Shown: piece by piece, positions 8,656 to 19,587 of the stretch | Position numbering within the stretch: position 1 is the first letter of the stretch | Layout of the letters: every line of letters starts with the position of its first letter | DNA from: Escherichia marmotae | Lineage (GTDB): Bacteria; Pseudomonadota; Gammaproteobacteria; Enterobacterales; Enterobacteriaceae | NCBI RefSeq assembly: GCF_002900365.1 | Contig: NZ_CP025979.1 | Span: forward strand, 3,596,001 to 3,660,000 | DNA length: 64,000 bases | Reading direction: 5' to 3' | Notes under the pieces: generated by a model | Told to the model about the DNA's origin: nothing | What the model saw: only the letters and a program-made list of their open reading frames with translations | Database searches by the model: none | Position numbers and translations under genes: made by a program

Positions 8656-9771
8656 ATGGCGAGCGTACAGCTACAAAATGTAACGAAGGCCTGGGGGGAT
8701 GTGGTGGTATCGAAAGATATCAATCTCGACATCCACGAAGGTGAGTTCGTGGTGTTTGTCGGACCATCTGGCTGCGGTAAATCCACTTTACTGCGCATGA
8801 TTGCCGGTCTTGAGACGATCACCAGCGGCGACCTGTTCATCGATGAAAAACGAATGAACGACACCCCGCCAGCAGAACGCGGCGTCGGCATGGTGTTCCA
8901 GTCCTATGCGCTCTATCCCCATCTGTCTGTGGCAGAAAATATGTCGTTTGGCCTGAAATTAGCAGGCGCAAAGAAAGAGGTCATCAACCAGCGTGTTAAC
9001 CAGGTAGCGGAAGTGCTGCAACTGGCGCACTTGCTGGATCGCAAACCGAAGGCGCTCTCCGGTGGCCAGCGTCAACGTGTGGCGATTGGTCGTACGTTGG
9101 TGGCCGAGCCAAGCGTGTTTTTACTCGATGAACCACTTTCCAACCTCGATGCAGCGCTGCGCGTACAGATGCGTATCGAAATTTCCCGTCTGCATAAACG
9201 GTTGGGTCGCACAATGATTTACGTCACTCACGATCAGGTCGAAGCGATGACGCTGGCCGACAAAATCGTGGTGCTGGATGCCGGTCGCGTGGCGCAAGTC
9301 GGGAAGCCTCTTGAACTGTATCACTATCCGGCAGACCGCTTTGTCGCCGGTTTTATTGGTTCACCGAAGATGAACTTCCTGCCGGTGAAAGTAACTGCTA
9401 CCGCAATCGATCAGGTCCAGGTTGAGCTGCCGATGCCAAACCTCCAGCAAGTCTGGCTTCCGGTTGAAAGCCGCGATGTTCAGGTCGGTGCCAACATGTC
9501 GCTGGGCATTCGCCCGGAACATTTACTGCCAAGCGATATCGCTGACGTCATCCTTGAGGGTGAGGTTCAGGTGGTCGAACAGCTTGGCAACGAAACGCAA
9601 ATTCATATCCAGATCCCTTCTATTCGTCAAAACCTGGTGTACCGCCAGTCTGACGTGGTGTTGGTAGAAGAAGGTGCCACATTCGCTATCGGCCTGCCGC
9701 CAGAGCGTTGCCATCTGTTCCGTGAGGATGGCACTGCATGTCGTCGACTGCATCAGGAACCGGGCGTTTAA
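8656..9771 (+). CDS. malK: MalK, maltose importer ATPase and regulator
   Basis: ABC ATPase of the maltose importer, 371 residues. The Walker A motif is GPSGCGKST (36-44), Q-loop QSYALYP, signature LSGGQRQR (134-141), Walker B VFLLDEPLSNLD and switch histidine in VTHDQ. The C-terminal third is the OB-fold regulatory domain (GIRPEHLLPSD) that binds EIIA-Glc and MalT, coupling transport to inducer exclusion and repression of the mal regulon. It is the first gene of malK-lamB-malM, 71 bases before lamB. The start has a GAAGGGAGAAGGGC ribosome-binding region. Confidence 0.98.
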   Translation: MASVQLQNVTKAWGDVVVSKDINLDIHEGEFVVFVGPSGCGKSTLLRMIAGLETITSGDLFIDEKRMNDTPPAERGVGMVFQSYALYPHLSVAENMSFGLKLAGAKKEVINQRVNQVAEVLQLAHLLDRKPKALSGGQRQRVAIGRTLVAEPSVFLLDEPLSNLDAALRVQMRIEISRLHKRLGRTMIYVTHDQVEAMTLADKIVVLDAGRVAQVGKPLELYHYPADRFVAGFIGSPKMNFLPVKVTATAIDQVQVELPMPNLQQVWLPVESRDVQVGANMSLGIRPEHLLPSDIADVILEGEVQVVEQLGNETQIHIQIPSIRQNLVYRQSDVVLVEEGATFAIGLPPERCHLFREDGTACRRLHQEPGV

Positions 9772-9842
9772 GCATCCTACAAAAGACACAGAGCCTGTGA
9801 CAGGTGATGTGAAAAAAGAAAAGCAATGACTCAGGAGATAGA

Positions 9843-11183
<1,341 letters not shown>

Positions 11184-11194
11184 TAGCAAAACCT

Positions 11195-11592
<398 letters not shown>

Positions 11593-11698
11593 AAAAACAG
11601 GTTGTCATTATCTATAAAGGGCGTAAGCCCCTCTGTTTATCGGGTTTAGCGCGCTATTGCCTGGCCACCGCTGAACTCCAGATTTTGAGGTGAAAACA

Positions 11699-12619
11699 AT
11701 GAAAATGAATAAAAGTCTCATCGCCCTCTGTTTATCAGCAGGGGTGCTGGCGAGTGCGCCTGGAATCAGCCTGGCCAACGTCAACTACGTACCGCAAAAC
11801 ACCAGCGACGCGCCAGCCATTCCATCTGCCGCGCTGCAACAATTAACCTGGACACCGGTCGACCAATCTAAGACTCAGACGACCCAACTGGCGACCGGCG
11901 GCCAACAACTGAACATCCCTGGTATCAGTGGCCCGGTTGCCGCATACAGCGTTCCGGCCAATATTGGCGAGCTTACTCTGACGCTGACCAGTGAAGTGAA
12001 CAAACAAACCAGCGTATTTGCGCCGAATGTGCTGATTCTTGATCAAAACATGACGCCATCGGCCTTCTTCCCCAGCAGTTATTTCACCTATCAGGAACCC
12101 GGCGTCATGAGTGCCGATCGCCTGGAAGGGGTTATGCGCCTGACGCCAGCACTGGGGCAGCAAAAACTTTATGTTCTGGTCTTTACCACTGAAAAAGATC
12201 TCCAGCAGACGACCCAACTGCTCGACCCGGCAAAAGCCTATGCCAAAGGCGTTGGTAACTCGGTGCCGGATATTCCAGATCCGGTTGCCCGTCATACCAC
12301 TGATGGCTTGCTGAAGCTGAAAGTGAAGACCAACTCCAGCTCCAGCGTGTTGGTAGGGCCGCTGTTTGGTTCTTCCGCTCCTGCTCCGGTTACGGTAGGC
12401 AACACGGCAGCGCCAGCCGTAGCTGCGCCTGCTCCAGTGTCAGCGAAGAAAAGCGAACCTATGCTCAACGACACGGAAAGTTATTTTAATACCGCGATCA
12501 AAAACGCTGTCGCGAAAGGTGATGTTGATAAGGCGTTAAAACTGCTTGATGAAGCTGAACGTCTGGGATCGACATCTGCCCGTTCCACCTTTATCAGCAG
12601 TGTAAAAGGCAAGGGGTAA
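11699..12619 (+). CDS. malM: MalM, periplasmic maltose-regulon protein
   Basis: Encodes 306 residues from ATG MKMNKSLIALCLSAGVLASA, with signal peptide cleavage near SLA-NVNY. A GTG nine bases upstream (11690) would add three residues but overlaps the ribosome-binding sequence TTTTGAGGTG. Proline/alanine-rich linker near residues 225-250 (APAPVTVGNTAAPAVAAPAP) precedes a helical C-terminal domain (NTAIKNAVAKGDVDKALKLL). Function is unclear although the gene is under MalT control as the distal gene of the operon. Confidence 0.96.
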   Translation: MKMNKSLIALCLSAGVLASAPGISLANVNYVPQNTSDAPAIPSAALQQLTWTPVDQSKTQTTQLATGGQQLNIPGISGPVAAYSVPANIGELTLTLTSEVNKQTSVFAPNVLILDQNMTPSAFFPSSYFTYQEPGVMSADRLEGVMRLTPALGQQKLYVLVFTTEKDLQQTTQLLDPAKAYAKGVGNSVPDIPDPVARHTTDGLLKLKVKTNSSSSVLVGPLFGSSAPAPVTVGNTAAPAVAAPAPVSAKKSEPMLNDTESYFNTAIKNAVAKGDVDKALKLLDEAERLGSTSARSTFISSVKGKG

Positions 12620-12651
12620 TTACGCCCCACAGTGCTGATTTTGCAACAACT

Positions 12652-12680
12652 GGTGCGTCTTCTGATGCACCTTTTTTTTC
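12652..12680 (+). terminator. malM terminator
   Basis: Stem GGTGCGTC / GATGCACC with a 4-nt loop (12652-12671), followed by eight T. Classic rho-independent terminator 32 bases after malM, ending the malK-lamB-malM operon. Confidence 0.9.
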
Positions 12681-12798
12681 TCTCCCTTGGTGATTGTTGC
12701 GTTATTGTTGCGTATTAGATCACTTAATATGCTTTACATCTCCCGTTAACGCTTTTCTGCGATACAATGCCTTTACGTTATGTAACGGAGAGTTCGGC

Positions 12799-13296
12799 AT
12801 GTCACACCCCGCGTTAACGCAACTGCGTGCGCTGCGCTATTTTGCAGAGATCCCTGCGCTGGAACCGCAACTGCTCGACTGGTTGTTGCTGGAAGATTCC
12901 ATGACCAAACGTTTTGAACAGCAGGGAAAAACGGTGAGTGTGACGATGATCCGCGAAGGGTTTGTCGAGCAGAATGAAATCCCCGAAGAATTGCCGCTGC
13001 TGCCGAAAGAGTCTCGTTACTGGTTACGTGAAATTTTGTTATGTGCTGATGGTGAACCCTGGCTTGCCGGGCGTACCGTCGTTCCTGTGTCAACGTTAAG
13101 TGGCCCTGAGCTGGCGTTACAAAAATTGGGTAAAACGCCGTTAGGACGCTATCTGTTCACATCATCGACATTAACCCGGGACTTTATTGAGATAGGCCGT
13201 GATGCCGGACTGTGGGGACGACGTTCCCGCCTGCGATTAAGCGGTAAACCGCTGCTGCTGACCGAACTGTTTTTACCGGCATCACCGTTGTACTAA
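12799..13296 (+). CDS. ubiC: UbiC, chorismate pyruvate-lyase
   Basis: Cytosolic enzyme that converts chorismate to 4-hydroxybenzoate and pyruvate, the first committed step of ubiquinone synthesis. The 165 residues from MSHPALTQLRALRYFAEIP match the normal length. Conserved features include MIREGF (about 53-58) and WARRSRL-type motif GLWGRRSRLRLSGKPLLLTE near the C-terminus. The longer frame from 12694 adds 35 residues with no ribosome-binding site and runs through the promoter; ATG 12799 has AACGGAGAG upstream. It lies 12 bases before ubiA in the same operon. Confidence 0.97.
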   Translation: MSHPALTQLRALRYFAEIPALEPQLLDWLLLEDSMTKRFEQQGKTVSVTMIREGFVEQNEIPEELPLLPKESRYWLREILLCADGEPWLAGRTVVPVSTLSGPELALQKLGKTPLGRYLFTSSTLTRDFIEIGRDAGLWGRRSRLRLSGKPLLLTELFLPASPLY

Positions 13297-13308
13297 GAGG
13301 AAAAAAAT

Positions 13309-14181
13309 ATGGAGTGGAGTCTGACGCAAAATAAGCTGCTGGCGTTTCACCGCTTAATGCGTACGGATAAGCCAATTGGCGCGTTACTGCTGCTCTGGCC
13401 AACTTTGTGGGCGCTGTGGGTGGCGACACCAGGTGTTCCCCAGCTCTGGATCCTGGCGGTGTTTGTTGCTGGCGTCTGGCTAATGCGCGCCGCCGGTTGT
13501 GTAGTGAATGACTATGCTGACCGTAAGTTTGACGGTCATGTTAAGCGCACGGCAAACCGACCGCTTCCCAGTGGCGCGGTGACTGAGAAAGAGGCGCGCA
13601 CACTGTTTGTGGTGCTGGTGCTAATTTCGTTCTTACTGGTGCTGACGCTGAATACGATGACCATTCTGTTGTCGATTGCTGCGCTGGTGCTGGCATGGGT
13701 TTACCCATTTATGAAACGTTATACCCATCTACCGCAAGTGGTGCTGGGCGCGGCGTTTGGCTGGTCGATTCCAATGGCTTTTGCCGCAGTGAGTGAGTCA
13801 GTACCGTTAAGCTGCTGGCTGATGTTCCTCGCCAATATTCTCTGGGCGGTGGCTTACGATACTCAGTACGCGATGGTTGACCGTGACGACGACGTAAAGA
13901 TTGGCATTAAGTCCACGGCAATCTTGTTTGGTCAATACGATAAGTTGATTATCGGCATTTTGCAGGTCGGCGTACTGGTACTGATGGCGATTATTGGCGA
14001 GTTAAATGGCTTAGGCTGGGGATATTACTGGTCAATTCTGGTAGCGGGCGCGCTGTTTGTTTATCAACAAAAACTGATTGCCAACCGCGAGCGTGAAGCC
14101 TGCTTTAAAGCGTTTATGAATAATAACTATGTTGGCCTGGTACTATTTTTAGGGCTGGCAATGAGTTACTGGCATTTCTGA
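13309..14181 (+). CDS. ubiA: UbiA, 4-hydroxybenzoate octaprenyltransferase
   Basis: Integral inner-membrane prenyltransferase that attaches the octaprenyl chain to 4-hydroxybenzoate, the second step of ubiquinone synthesis. It has 290 residues and eight to nine membrane helices. The two aspartate-rich motifs binding Mg-diphosphate are NDYADRKFDGHVKRTANRPL (about 64-83) and DTQYAMVDRDDD (about 184-195). It follows ubiC by 12 bases behind AGAGGAAAAAA. The operon ends at an unusual interrupted terminator (14188-14270). Confidence 0.98.
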   Translation: MEWSLTQNKLLAFHRLMRTDKPIGALLLLWPTLWALWVATPGVPQLWILAVFVAGVWLMRAAGCVVNDYADRKFDGHVKRTANRPLPSGAVTEKEARTLFVVLVLISFLLVLTLNTMTILLSIAALVLAWVYPFMKRYTHLPQVVLGAAFGWSIPMAFAAVSESVPLSCWLMFLANILWAVAYDTQYAMVDRDDDVKIGIKSTAILFGQYDKLIIGILQVGVLVLMAIIGELNGLGWGYYWSILVAGALFVYQQKLIANREREACFKAFMNNNYVGLVLFLGLAMSYWHF

Positions 14182-14187
14182 TGATGT

Positions 14188-14270
14188 AAAAAAAGTCGGA
14201 TGATTATGGACTGCACCTTAATCAGTTGGGTGTCCAACTTTTGGGGTGCAGTCCATTATCCGGCTTTTTT
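14188..14270 (+). terminator. ubiA terminator with an insertion in its loop
   Basis: Outer arms AAAAAAAGTCGGAT (14188-14201) and ATCCGGCTTTTTT (14258-14270) pair as a typical bidirectional terminator stem. The loop, normally a few bases, holds a 49-bp inverted-repeat element (14207-14255) flanked by TTA on both sides. The inserted arms extend the hairpin, so it may still work. Confidence 0.75.
14207..14255. mobile_element. 49-bp IS-end remnant or MITE-like element
   Basis: Ends are perfect 11-bp inverted repeats TGGACTGCACC / GGTGCAGTCCA. Flanks are TTA (14204-14206) and TTA (14256-14258), a likely 3-bp target duplication. The minus-strand end TGGACTGCACCCCAAAAGTT resembles termini of IS3-family (IS150-like) elements. 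No transposase remains, so this is either two joined ends of an internally deleted IS or a tiny non-autonomous element. Family assignment is from memory of terminal sequences. Confidence 0.6.
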
Positions 14271-14280
14271 CTGTGAAAAG

Positions 14281-14385
14281 CTGCCTGATGCGCTGCGCTT
14301 ATCAGCTCTACATAACACATCGCAATTTATTGAATTTGCAGGTCATGGTAGGCCAGATAAGGCGGTTTCGCCGCATCCGGCAACG
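14281..14385. repeat. BIME between ubiA and plsB
   Basis: Two inverted REPs, GCCTGATGCGCTGCGCTTAT … and AGGCCAGATAAGGCGGTTTC … GCATCCGGCAACG. They flank the A/T-rich linker CGCAATTTATTGAATTTGCA, the same linker type seen at 38125-38150 and, inverted, at 34838-34858. It sits in the convergent ubiA/plsB gap. Confidence 0.9.
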
Positions 14386-14393
14386 CTCACCAA

Positions 14394-16817
14394 TTACCCT
14401 TCGCCCTGCGTCGCACTCTCAATCGTCAAACGCACATCGGATGTAATCAACTCCGCCAGCAACTGGTACACCTTCATCGTCTCTGCCGGTTCGGCGTCGC
14501 CGCTGTCGCTGATATACCCTTCATCACGCAGCGTCAGCACCAGAGAACTGAACACCGCTTTGTCGAAGAACTCCGGTGCGTTGATGCCGTGTAGCACAGA
14601 GAGACGTTGTGCCACGGTGCGGCTCTCTTTTTCCAGCGTACCGCGGTTGATTGACGGGTTGGCGCTCAGCAGCCAGAAAGTGATGGCATAACGTTGCAGC
14701 GTTTCGCGCGCACCTGCGGCAAGCAACTGAAGCGTGCGGGAATGCGCCGGGTTGATATGCAATTCATCATCTTGCAGCGTAATCAGCCCCTGACGTTGCA
14801 TTTCATTCGCCAGCGCATCAATCACACCCGGTAATTCGTCGCGATCCCAGCGTAGGAACAGCTCTGCTTTCAGCATTGGATACAGCACGTTAACGTGCTC
14901 CATCAATACGTCGCGGGAGATGTGGCGATGCTGCGTTACAATTGCCGCCATCAGTGAAGGCAGAACCAACATATGCGCAATATTGTTGCGATAGTAGGTC
15001 ATCAGCACCGCTTGCTCACGCGGCAGAATGATGATGTCACCGATGGTGTCTTTCTCGACTTCAAACTTGTTCATCTGCAGCGCGTGATCGATAAGCTCAC
15101 TGGCGCTGGCTGAAGGCACCGTTGAATCCGCGGAGTAAGGCACGTTGCGCATCAAATCGAGATAACAGTTGAGTTGTTCGGTTAACTGCTCGCGGGTGAG
15201 TGAGCGCTGACGTGACGCCAGAAGCGCAGTACAGCACAGGTTCATGGCGTTTGCCGCCCCTGCGTTGTTAATGCGTACCATCAGATCGGCGGCAATGTTA
15301 TTCACCGTCGGCGTTAACCAGGCTGGACGCACCGCTTCGATGGGGTCGATTGATTCGCGCCAGTCCGGCACATGCTGGTTGAGATAGGTCATCAACGGCA
15401 TTGGTTCACCGAAGTTGACATAGCCCTGTCCAAGATTACGCAGTTTGCTTAAGCCGCGCAGCATCTGTGGCAGGCTCTCTTTCTCTTTCGTCGCGCCGCG
15501 CAGTTCTTTGGCGTAAGTCCCCACTTCCATGACGTGTTCATAACCGATGTAGATCGGAATCAGCGTAATCGGGCGTGTACCGCCACGCAGCATCGCCTGA
15601 ATGGTCATCGACAGGGTGCCGGTTTTTGGATCAAGCAGACGCCCCGTTCGCGAACGCCCACCCTCCACAAAGTACTCAACGGAATAACCACGGCTGAACA
15701 GTTCACCGAGATATTCGCGGAAAACTGTGGAGTAGAGTTTATTGCCTTTAAACGTACGGCGAATAAAGAACGCACCCAGACGGCGGAAAATCGGCCCGGC
15801 AGGCCAGAAGTTCAGGTTGATCCCAGCGGCGATATGCGGCGGCACCAGCCCCTGGTGATAAAGCACGTAAGAGAGCAGCAGGTAGTCCATGTGACTGCGA
15901 TGGCAAGGCACATATACCAGCTCATGACCGTCGTGGGCCAACTGGCGAACGCGCTCGGCGTTATGGACGTTGATGCCCTGATAAAGCCGGTTCCAGGTGA
16001 AGCCCAGAATACGGTCAGTCAGGCGGATCATCTCGTAAGAGAAGTTCGCCGCAATCTCTTCCATCAGCGCAATAGCGTTTTGCTGCGCTTTTTCATGGAA
16101 GATTTTTTTGCTGCGGGCTTCATCTTCTACCGCTTTGGCAATGGCGCGGGAGGCAAGTAGCTTATTGAACAAGTCCTGACGGGCAGGCAGGCGTGGACCC
16201 ACGGCAGCAAGGCGCTGGCGGGCAAAGTGCATACGTGCCACGCGCGCCAGTTTCTGGGCGATAATTTTATCCGTGCCGTGTTCATCAGCCATGCGACGCA
16301 GCGAAACTGACGGCGAGAAACGCACAAAACTGTCGCGACCAAGCCACAGTACGGCGAAAAATTTCTGCACGCCGTTGAGTATACGCAACGGTGGGTTTAC
16401 TTCGCCTTTTTCGCGCCCCGGCGCACGACCAAACATCACCGATACCGGTACCATCTGCACATCCAGATTCGGGTTGCTGCGGTGCAGGTCGAGATAATCG
16501 TGGAACAGCTTAATGGATTCTTCTTTTGGCGTGTAATAGGTGAAAACACGCGGCCCGCCGTGAATAAACACATAGCGTGGCAGCAGCGTGCCGTCGATCT
16601 CCAGCGGCTCTAATGGGTCGGGCAGATCATGTGCCAGACACTGGGCGCGCAACGTCAGCAAATCCGCTTTTGAGTTGTACGGTAAAACGTACATAATTGG
16701 ACGAGAGGTATCGAGTCCCAGTTCCGGGGCAGGATCTGCCGGAATAGACTTGCTTTTTACCAGGATGCTTAATGGTAAATTCAGTAATTTGTAGTAAATT
16801 CGTGGCCAGCCGGACAT
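14394..16817 (-). CDS. plsB: PlsB, glycerol-3-phosphate acyltransferase
   Basis: Membrane-associated enzyme that transfers acyl groups from acyl-ACP or acyl-CoA to the sn-1 position of glycerol-3-phosphate, starting phospholipid synthesis. It has 807 residues from MSGWPRIYYKLLNLPLSILV; the in-frame extension to 16877 adds 20 residues not in the known protein. Acyltransferase block I is HRSHMDYLLLSYVL (HX4D, about 306), block III is EGGRSRTGR (about 385-393), and a proline-containing block IV follows in ITLIPIYIGYE. It is divergent from dgkA, its partner in phospholipid turnover. Confidence 0.98.
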   Translation of the reverse strand: MSGWPRIYYKLLNLPLSILVKSKSIPADPAPELGLDTSRPIMYVLPYNSKADLLTLRAQCLAHDLPDPLEPLEIDGTLLPRYVFIHGGPRVFTYYTPKEESIKLFHDYLDLHRSNPNLDVQMVPVSVMFGRAPGREKGEVNPPLRILNGVQKFFAVLWLGRDSFVRFSPSVSLRRMADEHGTDKIIAQKLARVARMHFARQRLAAVGPRLPARQDLFNKLLASRAIAKAVEDEARSKKIFHEKAQQNAIALMEEIAANFSYEMIRLTDRILGFTWNRLYQGINVHNAERVRQLAHDGHELVYVPCHRSHMDYLLLSYVLYHQGLVPPHIAAGINLNFWPAGPIFRRLGAFFIRRTFKGNKLYSTVFREYLGELFSRGYSVEYFVEGGRSRTGRLLDPKTGTLSMTIQAMLRGGTRPITLIPIYIGYEHVMEVGTYAKELRGATKEKESLPQMLRGLSKLRNLGQGYVNFGEPMPLMTYLNQHVPDWRESIDPIEAVRPAWLTPTVNNIAADLMVRINNAGAANAMNLCCTALLASRQRSLTREQLTEQLNCYLDLMRNVPYSADSTVPSASASELIDHALQMNKFEVEKDTIGDIIILPREQAVLMTYYRNNIAHMLVLPSLMAAIVTQHRHISRDVLMEHVNVLYPMLKAELFLRWDRDELPGVIDALANEMQRQGLITLQDDELHINPAHSRTLQLLAAGARETLQRYAITFWLLSANPSINRGTLEKESRTVAQRLSVLHGINAPEFFDKAVFSSLVLTLRDEGYISDSGDAEPAETMKVYQLLAELITSDVRLTIESATQGEG

Positions 16818-16987
16818 AAACGATGTAAAGCCTCTGGTTAATAATGCAAATGCGCGGCAAGGATAGCAGAAAGTCATGGGAAATTCTGTGGTATCCGCTC
16901 ATGTTTCGCGCGGCGTTATGCAAACCCGAGTCATCGGATTTAACGGTACACTGATATTGACGCTCATAATGTAAAAAGGTTCTTTCA

Positions 16988-17356
16988 ATGGCCAATAATA
17001 CCACTGGATTCACTCGAATTATCAAAGCTGCTGGCTATTCCTGGAAAGGGTTACGCGCAGCATGGATCAACGAAGCGGCATTCCGTCAGGAAGGCGTTGC
17101 GGTATTGTTGGCGGTGATCATCGCCTGCTGGCTGGATGTGGACGCGATAACCCGCGTACTGCTTATTAGCTCCGTCATGTTGGTCATGATCGTAGAAATT
17201 CTCAATAGCGCCATCGAGGCCGTAGTTGACCGTATTGGCTCCGAATACCATGAGCTTTCCGGGCGAGCGAAAGATATGGGGTCCGCGGCGGTGTTGATCG
17301 CGATTATCGTCGCAGTGATTACCTGGTGCATCCTGTTATGGTCGCATTTTGGATAA
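16988..17356 (+). CDS. dgkA: DgkA, diacylglycerol kinase
   Basis: Small trimeric inner-membrane kinase that phosphorylates diacylglycerol, recycling it after membrane-derived oligosaccharide synthesis. It has 122 residues with three transmembrane helices. Family signature EILNSAIEAVVDRIGSEYH (about residues 69-87) contains the catalytic Glu/Asn/Asp/Glu set, and the C-terminus ends ILLWSHFG. Divergent from plsB across 170 bp; lexA follows downstream. Confidence 0.98.
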   Translation: MANNTTGFTRIIKAAGYSWKGLRAAWINEAAFRQEGVAVLLAVIIACWLDVDAITRVLLISSVMLVMIVEILNSAIEAVVDRIGSEYHELSGRAKDMGSAAVLIAIIVAVITWCILLWSHFG

Positions 17357-17420
17357 CCCTTCCAGAATTCGATAAATCTCTGGTTTATTGTGCAGTTTAT
17401 GGTTCCAAAATCACCTTTTG

Positions 17421-17436
17421 CTGTATATACTCACAG
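17421..17436. promoter_or_regulatory. LexA (SOS) box 1 of lexA
   Basis: CTGTATATACTCACAG fits the CTGT-N8-ACAG SOS box. It is the first of two boxes in the lexA promoter and mediates autorepression. Confidence 0.95.
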
Positions 17437-17441
17437 CATAA

Positions 17442-17457
17442 CTGTATATACACCCAG
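17442..17457. promoter_or_regulatory. LexA (SOS) box 2 of lexA
   Basis: CTGTATATACACCCAG, the second lexA box, differs from consensus in one position of the right half. Start-to-start spacing to box 1 is 21 bp, two helical turns, as in K-12. Confidence 0.95.
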
Positions 17458-17465
17458 GGGGCGGA

Positions 17466-18074
17466 ATGAAAGCGTTAACGGCCAGGCAGCAAGAGGTGTT
17501 TGATCTCATTCGTGATCACATCAGCCAGACAGGTATGCCGCCGACGCGTGCGGAAATCGCGCAGCGTTTGGGGTTCCGTTCCCCAAATGCGGCTGAAGAA
17601 CATCTGAAGGCGCTGGCACGCAAAGGCGTTATTGAAATTGTTTCCGGCGCATCGCGCGGGATCCGTCTGTTGCATGAAGAGGAAGAAGGGCTGCCGCTGG
17701 TAGGCCGTGTGGCTGCTGGTGAACCGCTTCTGGCGCAACAGCATATTGAAGGTCATTATCAGGTCGATCCTTCCCTGTTCAAACCGAATGCCGATTTCCT
17801 GCTGCGCGTCAGCGGGATGTCGATGAAAGATATCGGCATTATGGATGGCGATCTGCTGGCAGTGCATAAAACCCAGGATGTACGTAATGGTCAGGTCGTT
17901 GTCGCGCGTATTGATGACGAAGTTACCGTTAAACGTCTGAAAAAGCAGGGTAATAAAGTCGAACTGCTGCCAGAAAACAGTGAGTTTAAACCGATTGTCG
18001 TTGACCTTCGTCAGCAGAGCTTCACTATTGAAGGGCTGGCAGTTGGGGTTATTCGCAACGGCGACTGGCTGTAA
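17466..18074 (+). CDS. lexA: LexA, SOS repressor
   Basis: Encodes 202 residues. The N-terminal winged helix-turn-helix (MKALTARQQEVFDLIRDHIS … PPTRAEIAQRLGFRSPNAAE) binds SOS boxes. The cleavage site is Ala-Gly in RVAAGEPL (84-85), catalytic Ser119 is in VSGMSMKD and Lys156 in VTVKRL. RecA-filament-stimulated self-cleavage derepresses SOS genes. Nearly identical to K-12, with a visible His in LLHEEEEG where I recall Gln. It is autoregulated by the two boxes upstream and cotranscribed with dinF, 18 bases downstream. Confidence 0.99.
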   Translation: MKALTARQQEVFDLIRDHISQTGMPPTRAEIAQRLGFRSPNAAEEHLKALARKGVIEIVSGASRGIRLLHEEEEGLPLVGRVAAGEPLLAQQHIEGHYQVDPSLFKPNADFLLRVSGMSMKDIGIMDGDLLAVHKTQDVRNGQVVVARIDDEVTVKRLKKQGNKVELLPENSEFKPIVVDLRQQSFTIEGLAVGVIRNGDWL

Positions 18075-18092
18075 TATATCTCTGATACCGCG

Positions 18093-19472
18093 ATGCCGCC
18101 TGGCGTCGCGGTTTGTTTTTCATCTCTCTTCATCAGGCTTGTCGGCATGGCATTCCTCACTTCATCTGATAAAGCGCTCTGGCATCTCGCCTTACCCATG
18201 ATCTTCTCCAATATTACCGTTCCTTTGCTGGGGTTGGTTGATACGGCGGTTATTGGTCATCTTGATAGTCCGGTTTATCTGGGCGGCGTGGCGGTTGGTG
18301 CAACGGCGACCAGCTTTCTCTTTATGCTGTTGCTGTTTTTGCGTATGAGTACTACCGGGCTTACTGCACAGGCTTTTGGTGCTCAAAATCCTCAGGCATT
18401 AGCGCGGGCGCTGGTGCAGCCGTTGCTGTTGGCGTTGGGGGCTGGGGCGTTGATTGCTCTACTGCGTACGCCGATTATCGATCTGGCGCTGCATATTGTT
18501 GGTGGTAGCGAAGCAGTGCTGGAACAGGCGCGGCGCTTTCTTGAAATCCGTTGGCTAAGCGCCCCGGCGTCGCTGGCGAATCTGGTGCTGCTTGGCTGGT
18601 TGCTCGGTGTGCAATATGCCCGTGCGCCAGTGATTTTGTTAGTGGTTGGCAATATCCTCAACATTGTGCTGGATATCTGGCTGGTGATGGGACTGCATAT
18701 GAACGTGCAGGGCGCAGCGCTGGCGACGGTTGTTGCAGAATATGCGACGTTGCTGATTGGTCTGCTCATGGTACGTAAAATCCTCAAACTGCGCGGTATC
18801 TCCGGCGAAATGCTGAAAACAGCCTGGCGAGGAAACTTCCGTCGCTTACTGGCGCTTAACCGCGACATCATGCTTCGCTCATTGCTGTTGCAACTCTGCT
18901 TTGGCGCAATAACGGTTATTGGCGCGCGGCTGGGGAGCGATATTATCGCTGTTAACGCGGTTCTGATGACGTTACTCACCTTCACCGCCTATGCGTTGGA
19001 TGGCTTTGCCTACGCCGTTGAAGCGCATTCTGGTCAGGCGTATGGCGCGCGTGACGGTAGTCAATTGCTGGATATCTGGCGCGCAGCGTGCCGCCAGTCA
19101 GGTGTCGTGGCACTGTTGTTTTCTGTAGTTTATCTGCTGGCAGGGGAACACATTATCGCGTTGCTGACCTCGTTAACCCAAATTCAGAATCTGGCCGAGC
19201 GTTACCTTATCTGGCAGGTCATTTTGCCGCTGGTGGGAGTCTGGTGTTATCTGCTGGATGGCATGTTTATTGGCGCAACGCGCGCCGCCGAAATGCGAAA
19301 CAGCATGGCAGTGGCAGCGGCAGGTTTTGCACTTACGTTACTCACATTGCCGTGGTTGGGTAATCATGGGTTGTGGTTGGCATTAACCGTCTTTCTGGCT
19401 CTGCGCGGGCTTTCTCTGGCGGCTATCTGGCGGCGTCATTGGCGCAATGGAACCTGGTTTGCTGAAACGTGA
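18093..19472 (+). CDS. dinF: DinF, MATE-family efflux protein
   Basis: Inner-membrane protein of 459 residues with twelve predicted helices, of the multidrug and toxic compound extrusion (MATE) family; early GLVDTAVIGHLDSPVYLGG is typical. It is damage-inducible by readthrough from lexA, 18 bases upstream. In E. coli it has been linked to protection from oxidative stress and bile salts; the transported substrate is uncertain. The start MPPGVAVCFSSLFIRLV matches the annotated K-12 start, though an internal ATG (MAFLTSSDKALWHLALPM) is also possible. Confidence 0.96.
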   Translation: MPPGVAVCFSSLFIRLVGMAFLTSSDKALWHLALPMIFSNITVPLLGLVDTAVIGHLDSPVYLGGVAVGATATSFLFMLLLFLRMSTTGLTAQAFGAQNPQALARALVQPLLLALGAGALIALLRTPIIDLALHIVGGSEAVLEQARRFLEIRWLSAPASLANLVLLGWLLGVQYARAPVILLVVGNILNIVLDIWLVMGLHMNVQGAALATVVAEYATLLIGLLMVRKILKLRGISGEMLKTAWRGNFRRLLALNRDIMLRSLLLQLCFGAITVIGARLGSDIIAVNAVLMTLLTFTAYALDGFAYAVEAHSGQAYGARDGSQLLDIWRAACRQSGVVALLFSVVYLLAGEHIIALLTSLTQIQNLAERYLIWQVILPLVGVWCYLLDGMFIGATRAAEMRNSMAVAAAGFALTLLTLPWLGNHGLWLALTVFLALRGLSLAAIWRRHWRNGTWFAET

Positions 19473-19587
19473 TGGTTAAAAATTCTGAATAAATAATCCT
19501 GAGCCAAATTCCTGACTACACTTAATCCCACGTTCAGAAGAAAAGCGAGCGTACTCTCATTCACCACCTAACGATGAGGACTTGAAT

